Assembly: GCA_017530275.1 (NCBI GenBank)
Contig: JAFXMP010000209.1
Location: 1-13,506 of the forward strand
DNA length: 13,506 nucleotides
Reading direction: 5' to 3'
Origin: Clostridia bacterium
GTDB taxonomy: Bacteria; Bacillota_A; Clostridia; Christensenellales; Aristaeellaceae
This document shows positions 7,575-13,506 of this stretch, piece by piece (the first letter of the stretch is position 1; each line of letters starts with the position of its first letter). Below the pieces are notes generated by a model that made no database searches, had not been told where the DNA came from, and was given only the letters and a program-made list of their open reading frames with translations. Made by a program: the position numbers and the translations under genes.

Positions 7575-8858
7575 ATGGATTGGCTGGAGGAAGCAACGAA
7601 GCCCCTATACGAAAAACTCACGGGGATGGGAAGAAACAAGCTGGCGGAAATGTACGTAAAATGCTTCCGCAGCACCTGGGATACTACGCTCCAGCGCTCG
7701 GACGGCACGGTGTTCCTGGTTACGGGGGACATTCCCGCCATGTGGCTGCGGGATTCCTCGGCCCAGGTGTACCATTACGTGCCCCACGCCAGAAAATACC
7801 CGGAAGTGCGTCAGGCGATCCTGGGCCTTATGGAACGGCAGTTTCAGTATATCGCGCTGGATCCTTACGCCAACGCCTTCAACCGGGAAGCCAATGACCG
7901 GCGCAACCACTTGGACGATACCAGCTGGACCAGCGAAGCGCGGCCCTGGATCTGGGAACGCAAGTACGAGGTGGATTCCCTTTGCTATCCCATCCGCCTG
8001 GTTTACCATTTCTGGAAAACCACCGGAGACGCCGCCTGGTGTAACGATACGTTTTTACGGGCAGCGCAGCAGATTTTGACCGTGTGGGAAACCGAACAGC
8101 GCCATATGGAACAATCGCCCTACTATTTCCGCCGAAACTGCCGCCGCGCTTCGGACACGCTTTCCCATGACGGCCAAGGCGCGCCGGTCGCCTATACCGG
8201 CATGACCTGGAGCGGCTTCCGTCCCAGCGACGACGCGTGCCAGTATGGCTACCTGATCCCCTCCAATTTCTTCGCTGCGAAATCTCTGGTGCAAATGGAA
8301 GAAATCTTTGACGCGCTCCAACCTGAAAAGGCGCTCGCCGCCCGCGCCCGTGCGCTGCGGAAACAGATTCAGGCGGGATTAAAACAGTACGCCGTTTTTG
8401 ATCAGCCGGGATTCGGTCCGGTGTACGCCTACGAGGTGGACGGTTTAGGAAACGCTGCTTTCATGGATGACGCCAATGTGCCCAGCCTGCTCAGCCTGCC
8501 CTATTTGTGCTGCGTGGAAGCGGACGATCCGGTATACCAGAACACCCGCCGCATGCTGCTCAGTCCCGCCAATCCCTACTATTACGCGGGGAGCTGCGCC
8601 AAGGGCATCGGAAGCCCCCACACGCCGCCGGACTATATATGGCCCATTTCCCTGTGCATCCAGGGCCTGACTTCGGAAGATGGTGAAGAAATCCGTACCT
8701 TGGCCGACATGCTGGAAACCATAGACGCCGGTACCCTGCTCATGCACGAGGGCGTGCACAAGGACGATCCCGCCCAGTTCACCCGCCCCTGGTTCGCCTG
8801 GGCCAACTCCATTTTCAGCGAGTTCGTGGAGAAAGCCGCTCCCTTTCTGAAAGCATAA
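7575..8858 (+). CDS. GH125 exo-alpha-1,6-mannosidase
   Basis: The 427-residue protein has the full length and motifs of glycoside hydrolase family 125 (formerly DUF1237), metal-independent inverting enzymes that remove terminal alpha-1,6-linked mannose. Recognisable blocks are GDIPAMWLRDSSAQVYHYV (51-69), FNREANDRRNHLDDTSW (102-118), YTGMTWSGFRPSDDACQYGY (207-226), FMDDANVPSLLSLPY (296-310) and LLMHEGVHKDDPAQFTRPWF (388-407). Asp220 and Glu392 fall where the catalytic acid and base (Asp220 and Glu393) were described in the Clostridium perfringens enzyme. The start at 7575 is supported by AGGGAGGA about 8 bases upstream. There is no signal peptide, so it acts in the cytoplasm. Its substrate could come from mannan or N-glycans. 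It is transcribed alone and converges on the PHP gene. Confidence 0.95.
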   Translation: MDWLEEATKPLYEKLTGMGRNKLAEMYVKCFRSTWDTTLQRSDGTVFLVTGDIPAMWLRDSSAQVYHYVPHARKYPEVRQAILGLMERQFQYIALDPYANAFNREANDRRNHLDDTSWTSEARPWIWERKYEVDSLCYPIRLVYHFWKTTGDAAWCNDTFLRAAQQILTVWETEQRHMEQSPYYFRRNCRRASDTLSHDGQGAPVAYTGMTWSGFRPSDDACQYGYLIPSNFFAAKSLVQMEEIFDALQPEKALAARARALRKQIQAGLKQYAVFDQPGFGPVYAYEVDGLGNAAFMDDANVPSLLSLPYLCCVEADDPVYQNTRRMLLSPANPYYYAGSCAKGIGSPHTPPDYIWPISLCIQGLTSEDGEEIRTLADMLETIDAGTLLMHEGVHKDDPAQFTRPWFAWANSIFSEFVEKAAPFLKA

Positions 8859-8876
8859 CCGGTTTGAAAGCGTTCA

Positions 8877-8979
8877 GAGAGTTGAGAGTTGAGATTTATT
8901 TTGTTCCGTGAGGAAACTTGGGAAAACTCCTTATCAGACAAACTTTTATCTAAACTCTCAACTCTCCGCTCTCAACTCT
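8877..8979. repeat. Repeat element 1: GAGTTGAGAG inverted-repeat pair downstream of GH125
   Basis: The left arm 8877-8890 and the right arm 8953-8966 are perfect 14-bp inverted copies with a 62-base AT-rich interior. The right arm is longer and continues to 8979, holding two AGAGTTGAGAG units 14 bp apart on the minus strand. The element fills most of the 149-bp gap between the converging GH125 and PHP stop codons. It resembles a miniature inverted-repeat or REP-like element. Its stem might help stop transcription from both sides, but the loop is long and there is no convincing T run. Its interior does not resemble that of element 2. Confidence 0.75.
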
Positions 8980-9007
8980 TTTCTATATCGCATAAGCAGC
9001 TCTGCCT

Positions 9008-9967
9008 TTAGTCCTTCTCCGGAAAGAACGGCTGGGAGAACGCGGCCATGCCCCAGCTTAAGCACATTTCCACACGGACATACTGTTCGTCGCCCTGATA
9101 TTTGTAGGCGGCGGTTTTGCCTTTGCCCATCTGCAGCTGACGCAGCTGGCCGCCCTGGCCGATGAAGCGGAAGGTTTTTTCAGGCAGATCGAAAAGGGGA
9201 TCGTGGTGGCATTCCGCAACGATCCAATCCCCGTCCGTATACAGGCGCTCAAAAACCGCGCCGTTGGAAACATACAGGCTGCCGTGACGCAGGGCGTCCA
9301 GCACGCCTTCTTTTGTTTCCTCTTTTGCCAGCACCATGTTCCAGGCGTTATGGAAATCCCGGACGGAATGGAAATCGTCGTTGCCGGTGGCCCACACGCG
9401 CTTCCCGGCGGTCAGAGCAGCGTCCCATACGTCGGTGGCCAGATGGCCGGGACCGGAATACAGGTCGCCGTTGATGATTTCGATAGCAGTGTACCGTTCC
9501 AGATTCGCGGTCATTTCGCTGGAAAAGTAATCGGCATAGCGCCAATGGGGATGCGCCAAAATAGCGATTCCGCCGTCTTTGATGATTTCGTCGATCACCC
9601 GCTGATAATCCTCCAGGGTATAATCCATGTGGTTCTTCTGAATGATGTCCTCCTGGAAGGTCATGCGGCAGCCAATGCCGAGAATGTGATGCCCATAGGA
9701 ATCCTCCCGGCCTTCGATCAGGATATAGCGGCTGTCGGGGTCGGTGTTCTCGATGGGCCGGTACATTTCTTTTTTGCCTGTGGTGGTATGGTCGGTGATA
9801 GCCAGGAAACGGTAATCCATCCAGGGGGACGCCTTGGTGTGGCAGACGCGGAAATAATTCTCCGCCGCTTCTTCCAGGGTGTGGCTGCCGTCCGATACGT
9901 CGGTGTGGGTGTGAAAATTGCCCCGCAGCCAGGTGCCGTCTTCATAATAGGGAGAGAGCCAGCGCAT
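9008..9967 (-). CDS. PHP-domain metallohydrolase, CehA/McbA type
   Basis: The 319-residue protein shows the metal-binding motifs of the polymerase-and-histidinol-phosphatase (PHP) fold in order: NFHTHTDVSDG (His19, His21), LAITDHTT (Asp59, His60), IEGREDS (Glu85), GHHILGIG (His93, His94), ILAHPHW (His139) and GNDDFHS (Asp198, His200). These would hold a di- or trinuclear metal centre and fit the CehA/McbA branch. Members of the fold hydrolyse phosphate esters, and a few CehA/McbA relatives hydrolyse carbamates, so phosphodiesterase or phosphatase activity is likely but not certain. Residues after about 230 look like a small beta-rich C-terminal domain. There is no signal peptide. AAGGAGG at 9975-9981 lies 7 bases before the ATG at 9967. 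It follows the GH127-like gene after 155 bp and is bracketed by the two repeat elements. Confidence 0.88.
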   Translation of the reverse strand: MRWLSPYYEDGTWLRGNFHTHTDVSDGSHTLEEAAENYFRVCHTKASPWMDYRFLAITDHTTTGKKEMYRPIENTDPDSRYILIEGREDSYGHHILGIGCRMTFQEDIIQKNHMDYTLEDYQRVIDEIIKDGGIAILAHPHWRYADYFSSEMTANLERYTAIEIINGDLYSGPGHLATDVWDAALTAGKRVWATGNDDFHSVRDFHNAWNMVLAKEETKEGVLDALRHGSLYVSNGAVFERLYTDGDWIVAECHHDPLFDLPEKTFRFIGQGGQLRQLQMGKGKTAAYKYQGDEQYVRVEMCLSWGMAAFSQPFFPEKD

Positions 9968-10017
9968 GATGATGCCTCCTTCTTTTTGACGAAACTGTTC
10001 TATGAACGCTTTACATC

Positions 10018-10108
10018 AGAGTTGAGAGCGGAGAGTTGAGAGTTGAGATATTATAGTGTTTAATACGGCACAAGAATATTTGATCAACTATATAAATCTC
10101 AACTCTCC
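10018..10108. repeat. Repeat element 2: GAGTTGAGAG inverted-repeat pair upstream of the PHP gene
   Basis: The left arm contains AGAGTTGAGAG at 10018-10028 and again at 10032-10042 and runs to 10049. The right arm, 10096-10108, is complementary to it over 12 perfect base pairs in either of two registers, around an AT-rich interior of about 46-55 bases. The 27 bases at 10018-10044 are the exact reverse complement of 8953-8979 in element 1, and 10031-10049 is a 19-bp exact direct copy of 8877-8895. The long arms of both elements face the PHP gene and the short arms face away, so the whole cassette is symmetrical. Confidence 0.75.
10050..10055 (-). promoter_or_regulatory. Candidate -10 box for the PHP gene inside repeat element 2
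   Basis: On the minus strand 10055-10050 reads TATAAT, a perfect -10 box directed toward the PHP gene. No good -35 is seen at 16-18 bp, so it is tentative. If used, transcription would start inside the long repeat arm and the leader would carry the repeat. Confidence 0.3.
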
Positions 10109-10122
10109 ACTCTTTCCCTGCC

Positions 10123-11820
10123 TTACCTTTTTTGCTGTGTGGGCCCGTAATTGGCCGCGCCGGTGTAAGTCACATCTTCGGGCTTTGGCAGCACTTTTTC
10201 CCTGCGCAGGTCCCGCTGGTACAGCCTTAGATGCTCTCCGTGGGGCGTGATGTCCACCACGTCCGGCCCGCGCCAGAACACCGTGTACTCCTGTCCGGCG
10301 GCGATTTCCTTTTTCCTGACGGTGCGCAGAGGATGCCGCAGGATAGCCGTATCGCCGGGTGACAGGGTCGGGGACAGAAGGAGGCCGTTTTCTTCCCGGA
10401 ACGGCGCGGGATCGCCGTTTACCGCGCATTCTATGTTCTGCCCCATAAAGGGGTAACGGCGGAAAGCGGCCCGGCCTCCCTGTTTGAGCGTCAGGCGGAT
10501 TTCGCCCTTGTCCGGGTAGTCGCTTTCCAGCTTCCAGGCGTCTGTTTCCCGATCCAGGGGGATATTGACCGCCGTGCAGCCGTTTTCTTCCGTGACAGCC
10601 CGGTCCCACACCATTTGAATCGCCATGGGGGCGGTACCCGCACAGCAGCCCGCGATGGAACGGAATTTGCTCAAGGAAATGCTGTTGGGCAGAGAACCGC
10701 CGGTAAAGCCGCCGATCATGCGCTTGTCGATATCCCGCCATGTGGTGCTGTCTGTGTCCGGGCGGCTGTTGTCCGTGACCACATAAGAAGCGCTGGTGAT
10801 CTGGTTTTCTACTAATTGATTGCGGGAGAACAGCAGGATGTCCTGCCAGTATTCCGAAAAACCGTGCCGGGTGAGCCGGTCCGCCATGATCAGCATATCC
10901 TTGATCCCGCAGGTCTCGCAGTGCTCCTCCCGCATGGGGTGCCATTGGGCGTATTCCGGCACCCATCCAAAGGACGAGGACAGGGAGCGCACATAATCGT
11001 AAATGCCCTTTGCCGCTTTCAGGTATTCGGGGTCGCCCGTTGCGTCGGTCAGGTCGGCAAGGCCGCTGGCGATCCAGACGGCAGAGTGAACGTGCCCGAA
11101 AAAAGCATAATGCCAGTTGAAATACCGGGAAGGCCCCAACAATTGATTGGCTAAGCCCTGGGCCAGGTCCAGCGCCGCGTCATCTCCCCACTCCATCGCC
11201 CGGGTCATGAGGGCGGGAATCACCACGCCGTTGCGGATGGGCTGTTCGCCCCGGCCCGTATGGCGGGAAAGATCGAAACCGCCCTTCAGCAGGTACACGT
11301 CGTTGGGAAATTCATAGATGGGTTTTTCTTCGGGAGAATCGCCGGACCAGAAGGTGCGCACCTTGCGCTGGATCACCAGGGACCGCATGCCGCGCACCAG
11401 GCCGGAGATTTTTTCTTCCATCTCCTGATCTCCGGGGTTTTTCCGCAGGATGCGGTTCAGGGCGGGCAGGATATAACCCATTTCATGGAAGGAAGCGTGC
11501 AGGGTATGGGTCCAGGGATAAGGATGGGAATAGCGCAAGCCTTCCGGCCCCCAGCTGCTGCGCAGGAAAGCCTCGAAACCGGAAAGCACTTCCTTTCCTT
11601 CATCCGTGCCCAATACCTGCATGGCGCTGTCCAGCCCCTCGTACCAGGAGCCCACCAGCTCCGCGTCATCCACCCGGCAGTGGGCGGCTTCCGCAGGTTT
11701 CTGGTTGGGCAGGATCAGCCAATAGGGCAGATAGCCGTTTTTTTCGTCCACCATGCTGGTGAGATAATGATGCGCAAGCCTTGCCATGCGCAAGGGATCA
11801 AAATGCTGATACTTCTCCAT
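10123..11820 (-). CDS. Probable GH127-like (beta-L-arabinofuranosidase superfamily) glycoside hydrolase
   Basis: The 565-residue protein begins with a long run of paired helices (about 1-410), such as RVDDAELVGSWYEGLDSAM, SHPYPWTHTLHASFHEMGY and WHYAFFGHVHSAVWIASGL, consistent with an (alpha/alpha)6 barrel. A beta-rich C-terminal domain (about 410-540) follows. The most telling pieces are HCETCGIKDML (Glu302, Cys304) and AGCCAGTAPMAI (Cys392, Cys393). They recall the Glu-Thr-Cys and Cys-Cys sites that bind zinc and the catalytic cysteine in GH127 beta-L-arabinofuranosidase. The second motif differs from the usual CCPPN, so this is a distant relative or a separate family. There is no signal peptide. 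The start at 11820 has AAAGGCGG at 11831-11838. It heads the minus unit that continues into the PHP gene. Fold class is fairly sure; family and substrate are less so. Confidence 0.6.
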   Translation of the reverse strand: MEKYQHFDPLRMARLAHHYLTSMVDEKNGYLPYWLILPNQKPAEAAHCRVDDAELVGSWYEGLDSAMQVLGTDEGKEVLSGFEAFLRSSWGPEGLRYSHPYPWTHTLHASFHEMGYILPALNRILRKNPGDQEMEEKISGLVRGMRSLVIQRKVRTFWSGDSPEEKPIYEFPNDVYLLKGGFDLSRHTGRGEQPIRNGVVIPALMTRAMEWGDDAALDLAQGLANQLLGPSRYFNWHYAFFGHVHSAVWIASGLADLTDATGDPEYLKAAKGIYDYVRSLSSSFGWVPEYAQWHPMREEHCETCGIKDMLIMADRLTRHGFSEYWQDILLFSRNQLVENQITSASYVVTDNSRPDTDSTTWRDIDKRMIGGFTGGSLPNSISLSKFRSIAGCCAGTAPMAIQMVWDRAVTEENGCTAVNIPLDRETDAWKLESDYPDKGEIRLTLKQGGRAAFRRYPFMGQNIECAVNGDPAPFREENGLLLSPTLSPGDTAILRHPLRTVRKKEIAAGQEYTVFWRGPDVVDITPHGEHLRLYQRDLRREKVLPKPEDVTYTGAANYGPTQQKR

Positions 11821-11867
11821 CGGGCCGCGCCGCCTTTCTGTAAGAAAGCTTCGTTTGTCTCGCTCCC

Positions 11868-11896
11868 ATCATACAATTTCCTCGGGCGCATGTAAA
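11868..11896 (-). promoter_or_regulatory. Promoter of the GH127-like gene
   Basis: On the minus strand TTTACA (11896-11891) is followed after exactly 17 bp by TATGAT (11873-11868). Each hexamer matches the housekeeping consensus at 5 of 6 positions. Transcription would begin about 40 bp before the ATG at 11820. Confidence 0.65.
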
Positions 11897-12012
11897 GCCG
11901 ATATCAGGAAAATGGTGTGGAAATCATAAAAACGAACAGCCGAATCATGTAGTTTTTGGTGTCAATATAGACAAAATATCATAAAATTGGTACAAAAATC
12001 AGATGCTTTGTC

Positions 12013-12041
12013 TTGCGTTTTCCTTTTGGTCTTGGTATGCT
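12013..12041 (+). promoter_or_regulatory. Candidate extended -10 promoter for the ABC permease operon
   Basis: TTGCGT at 12013-12018 is followed after 17 bp by TATGCT at 12036-12041. The -10 is preceded by TGG (12033-12035), giving an extended -10 like that before GH125. It lies in the 278-bp gap (11821-12098) shared with the divergent GH127-like gene. The AT-rich stretch at 11950-12000 could hold a regulator site, but no clear palindrome was found there. Confidence 0.5.
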
Positions 12042-12083
12042 GATAACGGAATAAAAAATGGAAAAAGCGATGCTTTCGAAAGA

Positions 12084-12090
12084 AAGGAGG
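12084..12090 (+). promoter_or_regulatory. Ribosome binding site that sets a GTG start for the first permease
   Basis: AAGGAGG ends 8 bases before GTG at 12099. The frame is open from an ATG at 12003, but that ATG has no ribosome binding site and lies upstream of the likely promoter. GTG at 12099 is therefore preferred. Confidence 0.8.
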
Positions 12091-12098
12091 CAATAGCT

Positions 12099-13040
12099 GT
12101 GACGGCTTTGAATGCAACTGTCCGGCAAAAAAAGCGGCGTTCCTTCCTGCGCCGGCTCAGAAAGCATAAACTGCATTTGCTCATGATCCTGCCGGTAATC
12201 TGCTGGTATCTGCTGTTCAAGTACGGCCCCCTGTACGGCGTCACCTTGGCGTTCAAAGAGTTTCAATTATTAAAAGGCATCACGGGCAGCCCATGGATCG
12301 GCCTGCAGAATTTTGAACGGCTTTTTAACAGCTACAATTTTTGGAACGTATTCCGAAATACCGTCACCATCGCCGCGCTGAAATTCGTGTTCGGTTTCCC
12401 CGCCCCCATTATCCTGGCGCTGATGCTCAATGAACTCAGGGCCCAGAAATACAAGCGGGTGGTACAGTCTTTAAGCTATCTGCCCCATTTCATTTCCTGG
12501 GTCATCCTGACGGGTATTTTCATGGTCATTCTTTCTCCCACCCGGGGGCCCATCAATACCATGCTCAAATCCATGGGCATGGAAAGCATCTATTTCTTGG
12601 GCGATCCCAAGTACTTCCAGGGTACGCTGGTGGTGACCGGCATCTGGAAGGGCGTTGGCTGGGGCTCCATCGTATATTTAGCCGCGCTGGGCGGCGTCAA
12701 TGAAGAACTGTACGATGCCGCGCGGGTGGACGGCTGCGGCCGGTGGGCCCGCATCTGGCATGTGACCCTGCCAGGCATCACTCCGGTGGTAACGATCATG
12801 CTGATCCTGTCCATGGGCAGCCTGGTGGAAGACGACTTTGACCAGATCTTCAATCTGCTCAACGACGCCGTGTTGGGCGTGGGCGACGTGCTGGGCACCT
12901 TCATTTACCGCCAGGGCGTGAAAAACCTGGATTACGGCTACGCCACAGCGGTGGAATTATTCCGCAACCTGATTTCCCTGGTGCTGGTGCTCAGCGCCAA
13001 TTACTTCTCCAAGCGCATCAACGAATATGGTTTGTGGTAA
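12099..13040 (+). CDS. Carbohydrate ABC transporter permease, LplB-like (CUT1 type)
   Basis: From the GTG at 12099 the protein has 313 residues: a basic cytoplasmic N-terminus (QKKRRSFLRRLRKHK), then six predicted membrane helices starting with LLMILPVICWYLLF at about 27-40. The FKYGPLYGVTLAFKEF segment is typical of LplB/YtcP-type permeases of Gram-positive bacteria. The cytoplasmic EAA loop that docks the ATPase is EELYDAARVDGCGRWARIW followed by TLPG, at about residues 202-226. Such permeases pair with a second permease (next gene), a lipoprotein binding protein (not in the window, probably downstream), and often a shared MsmX-type ATPase encoded elsewhere. It probably imports the oligosaccharide handled by the cytosolic glycosidases. 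The substrate is not readable from the permease. Confidence 0.93.
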   Translation: MTALNATVRQKKRRSFLRRLRKHKLHLLMILPVICWYLLFKYGPLYGVTLAFKEFQLLKGITGSPWIGLQNFERLFNSYNFWNVFRNTVTIAALKFVFGFPAPIILALMLNELRAQKYKRVVQSLSYLPHFISWVILTGIFMVILSPTRGPINTMLKSMGMESIYFLGDPKYFQGTLVVTGIWKGVGWGSIVYLAALGGVNEELYDAARVDGCGRWARIWHVTLPGITPVVTIMLILSMGSLVEDDFDQIFNLLNDAVLGVGDVLGTFIYRQGVKNLDYGYATAVELFRNLISLVLVLSANYFSKRINEYGLW

Positions 13041-13053
13041 GGGGGCAAACAAA

Positions 13054-13506
13054 ATGAGCAGTGTACCCGCGCCGCGTCCGAAGCACAGAAAGCGCATTTA
13101 TGAAAGCAAGGGCGAACCGTTTTTCCAGGCGTTTCTGATTCTATTTTTCGCCCTGCTCAGCATCACCTTCGTTTATCCCTACTGGCATGTACTGGTCAAT
13201 TCCTTTACTTCGCCCAATTTCGCCTCCGCGGCGGGCTTCCGGCTGTGGCCCCGGGAGTTTTCCACCGACGCCTACCGCCATATGCTCAGCGCCAGCTTCC
13301 TCTGGAGCGGATATAAAAACACCCTCATCGTATGCGCTCTGGGCTGGGCCCTGTCCATTACCGGCGTTGTGCTGTCGGCTTATCCGCTGTCCAAAAAGGA
13401 TCTGCCCCTCCGCGGCCTGTTCACCACCATCATCCTGATCACCATGTTCGTGTCCGGCGGCATGATCCCCACCTATCTGCTGGTCAACAACACGCTGCAT
13501 ATGCGC
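13054..13506 (+). CDS. Carbohydrate ABC transporter permease, YtcP-like, 3' end cut by window edge
   Basis: The ATG at 13054 follows the first permease stop by 13 bp, with GGGGG at 13041-13045 as ribosome binding site. The visible 151 residues are the N-terminal half of the partner permease. They comprise a basic start (PRPKHRKRIYESKG), a first membrane helix at about 24-46 (FQAFLILFFALLSITFVYPY), an external loop with the family-like HVLVNSFTSP, a second helix at about 88-110, and a third ending in FVSGGMIPTYLLV (133-144), a signature of YtcP-like CUT1 permeases. The EAA loop lies beyond the window. It forms a heterodimer with the preceding permease and is co-transcribed with it. Confidence 0.92.
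   Translation, partial: MSSVPAPRPKHRKRIYESKGEPFFQAFLILFFALLSITFVYPYWHVLVNSFTSPNFASAAGFRLWPREFSTDAYRHMLSASFLWSGYKNTLIVCALGWALSITGVVLSAYPLSKKDLPLRGLFTTIILITMFVSGGMIPTYLLVNNTLHMR

Noticed and set aside
8877..8979. Rho-independent terminator between GH125 and PHP
   Set aside because: The stem can form, but the loop is about 62 bases and there is no clear T run directly after it, so it is listed only as a repeat element.
9203..10039. Plus-strand open frame of 278 codons opposite the PHP gene
   Set aside because: It is the antisense shadow of the PHP gene, which has intact metal-binding motifs and a strong ribosome binding site; this frame also runs through the repeat element.
8877..10108. CRISPR array in the GAGTTGAGAG repeats
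   Set aside because: There are only a few short units in mixed orientation, no regular spacers, and no cas genes.
12003..12098. 32-codon N-terminal extension of the first permease
   Set aside because: The upstream ATG has no ribosome binding site and precedes the candidate promoter, while GTG at 12099 has AAGGAGG 8 bases upstream.

Overview
The window looks like a carbohydrate-use locus from an anaerobic, fairly GC-rich member of the Clostridia/Bacillota, probably a gut or rumen bacterium. The reasons are strong AGGAGG-type ribosome binding sites, an oxygen-sensitive glycyl radical enzyme with its activase, LplB/YtcP-type sugar permeases, and a cytosolic set of glycosidases. The taxon is inferred from gene content; there is no rRNA or other marker here.

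Layout, left to right: (1) 1-600, minus: 5' part of an AraC-family regulator that runs off the window. (2) 729-3881, plus: a glycyl radical enzyme followed 3 bp later by its radical-SAM activating enzyme, divergent from the regulator. (3) 3885-7466, minus: an organophosphate-antiporter-type MFS transporter followed by a GH78 alpha-L-rhamnosidase-like enzyme; this unit converges on the activase with only 3 bp between stop codons. (4) 7575-8858, plus: a GH125 exo-alpha-1,6-mannosidase, divergent from the transporter. (5) 9008-11820, minus: a (probable) GH127-like enzyme and, 155 bp downstream, a PHP/CehA-type metallohydrolase. The PHP gene is bracketed by two short inverted-repeat elements. (6) 12099-13506, plus: two ABC sugar permeases, the second cut by the window edge.

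Working model (inference): the ABC system imports an oligosaccharide. None of the three glycosidases has a visible signal peptide, so trimming of rhamnosyl, alpha-mannosyl and possibly arabinofuranosyl ends would occur in the cytoplasm. The OPA-type transporter keeps both arginines that bind phosphate in GlpT, and the PHP protein belongs to a fold rich in phosphoesterases, so a phosphorylated sugar or glycan breakdown product may be involved. The glycyl radical enzyme would do a radical dehydration or lyase step on some product. Its active site (GCGE) keeps the Cys and Glu of the dehydratase/lyase type and lacks the Cys-Cys pair of pyruvate formate-lyase. Its substrate cannot be read from the sequence.

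The parts most worth a second look are this glycyl radical enzyme in a glycosidase locus, the phosphate-type transporter plus PHP hydrolase, the divergent zinc-thiolate glycosidase, and the symmetrical repeat cassette around the PHP gene (a perfect 27-bp inverted repeat).
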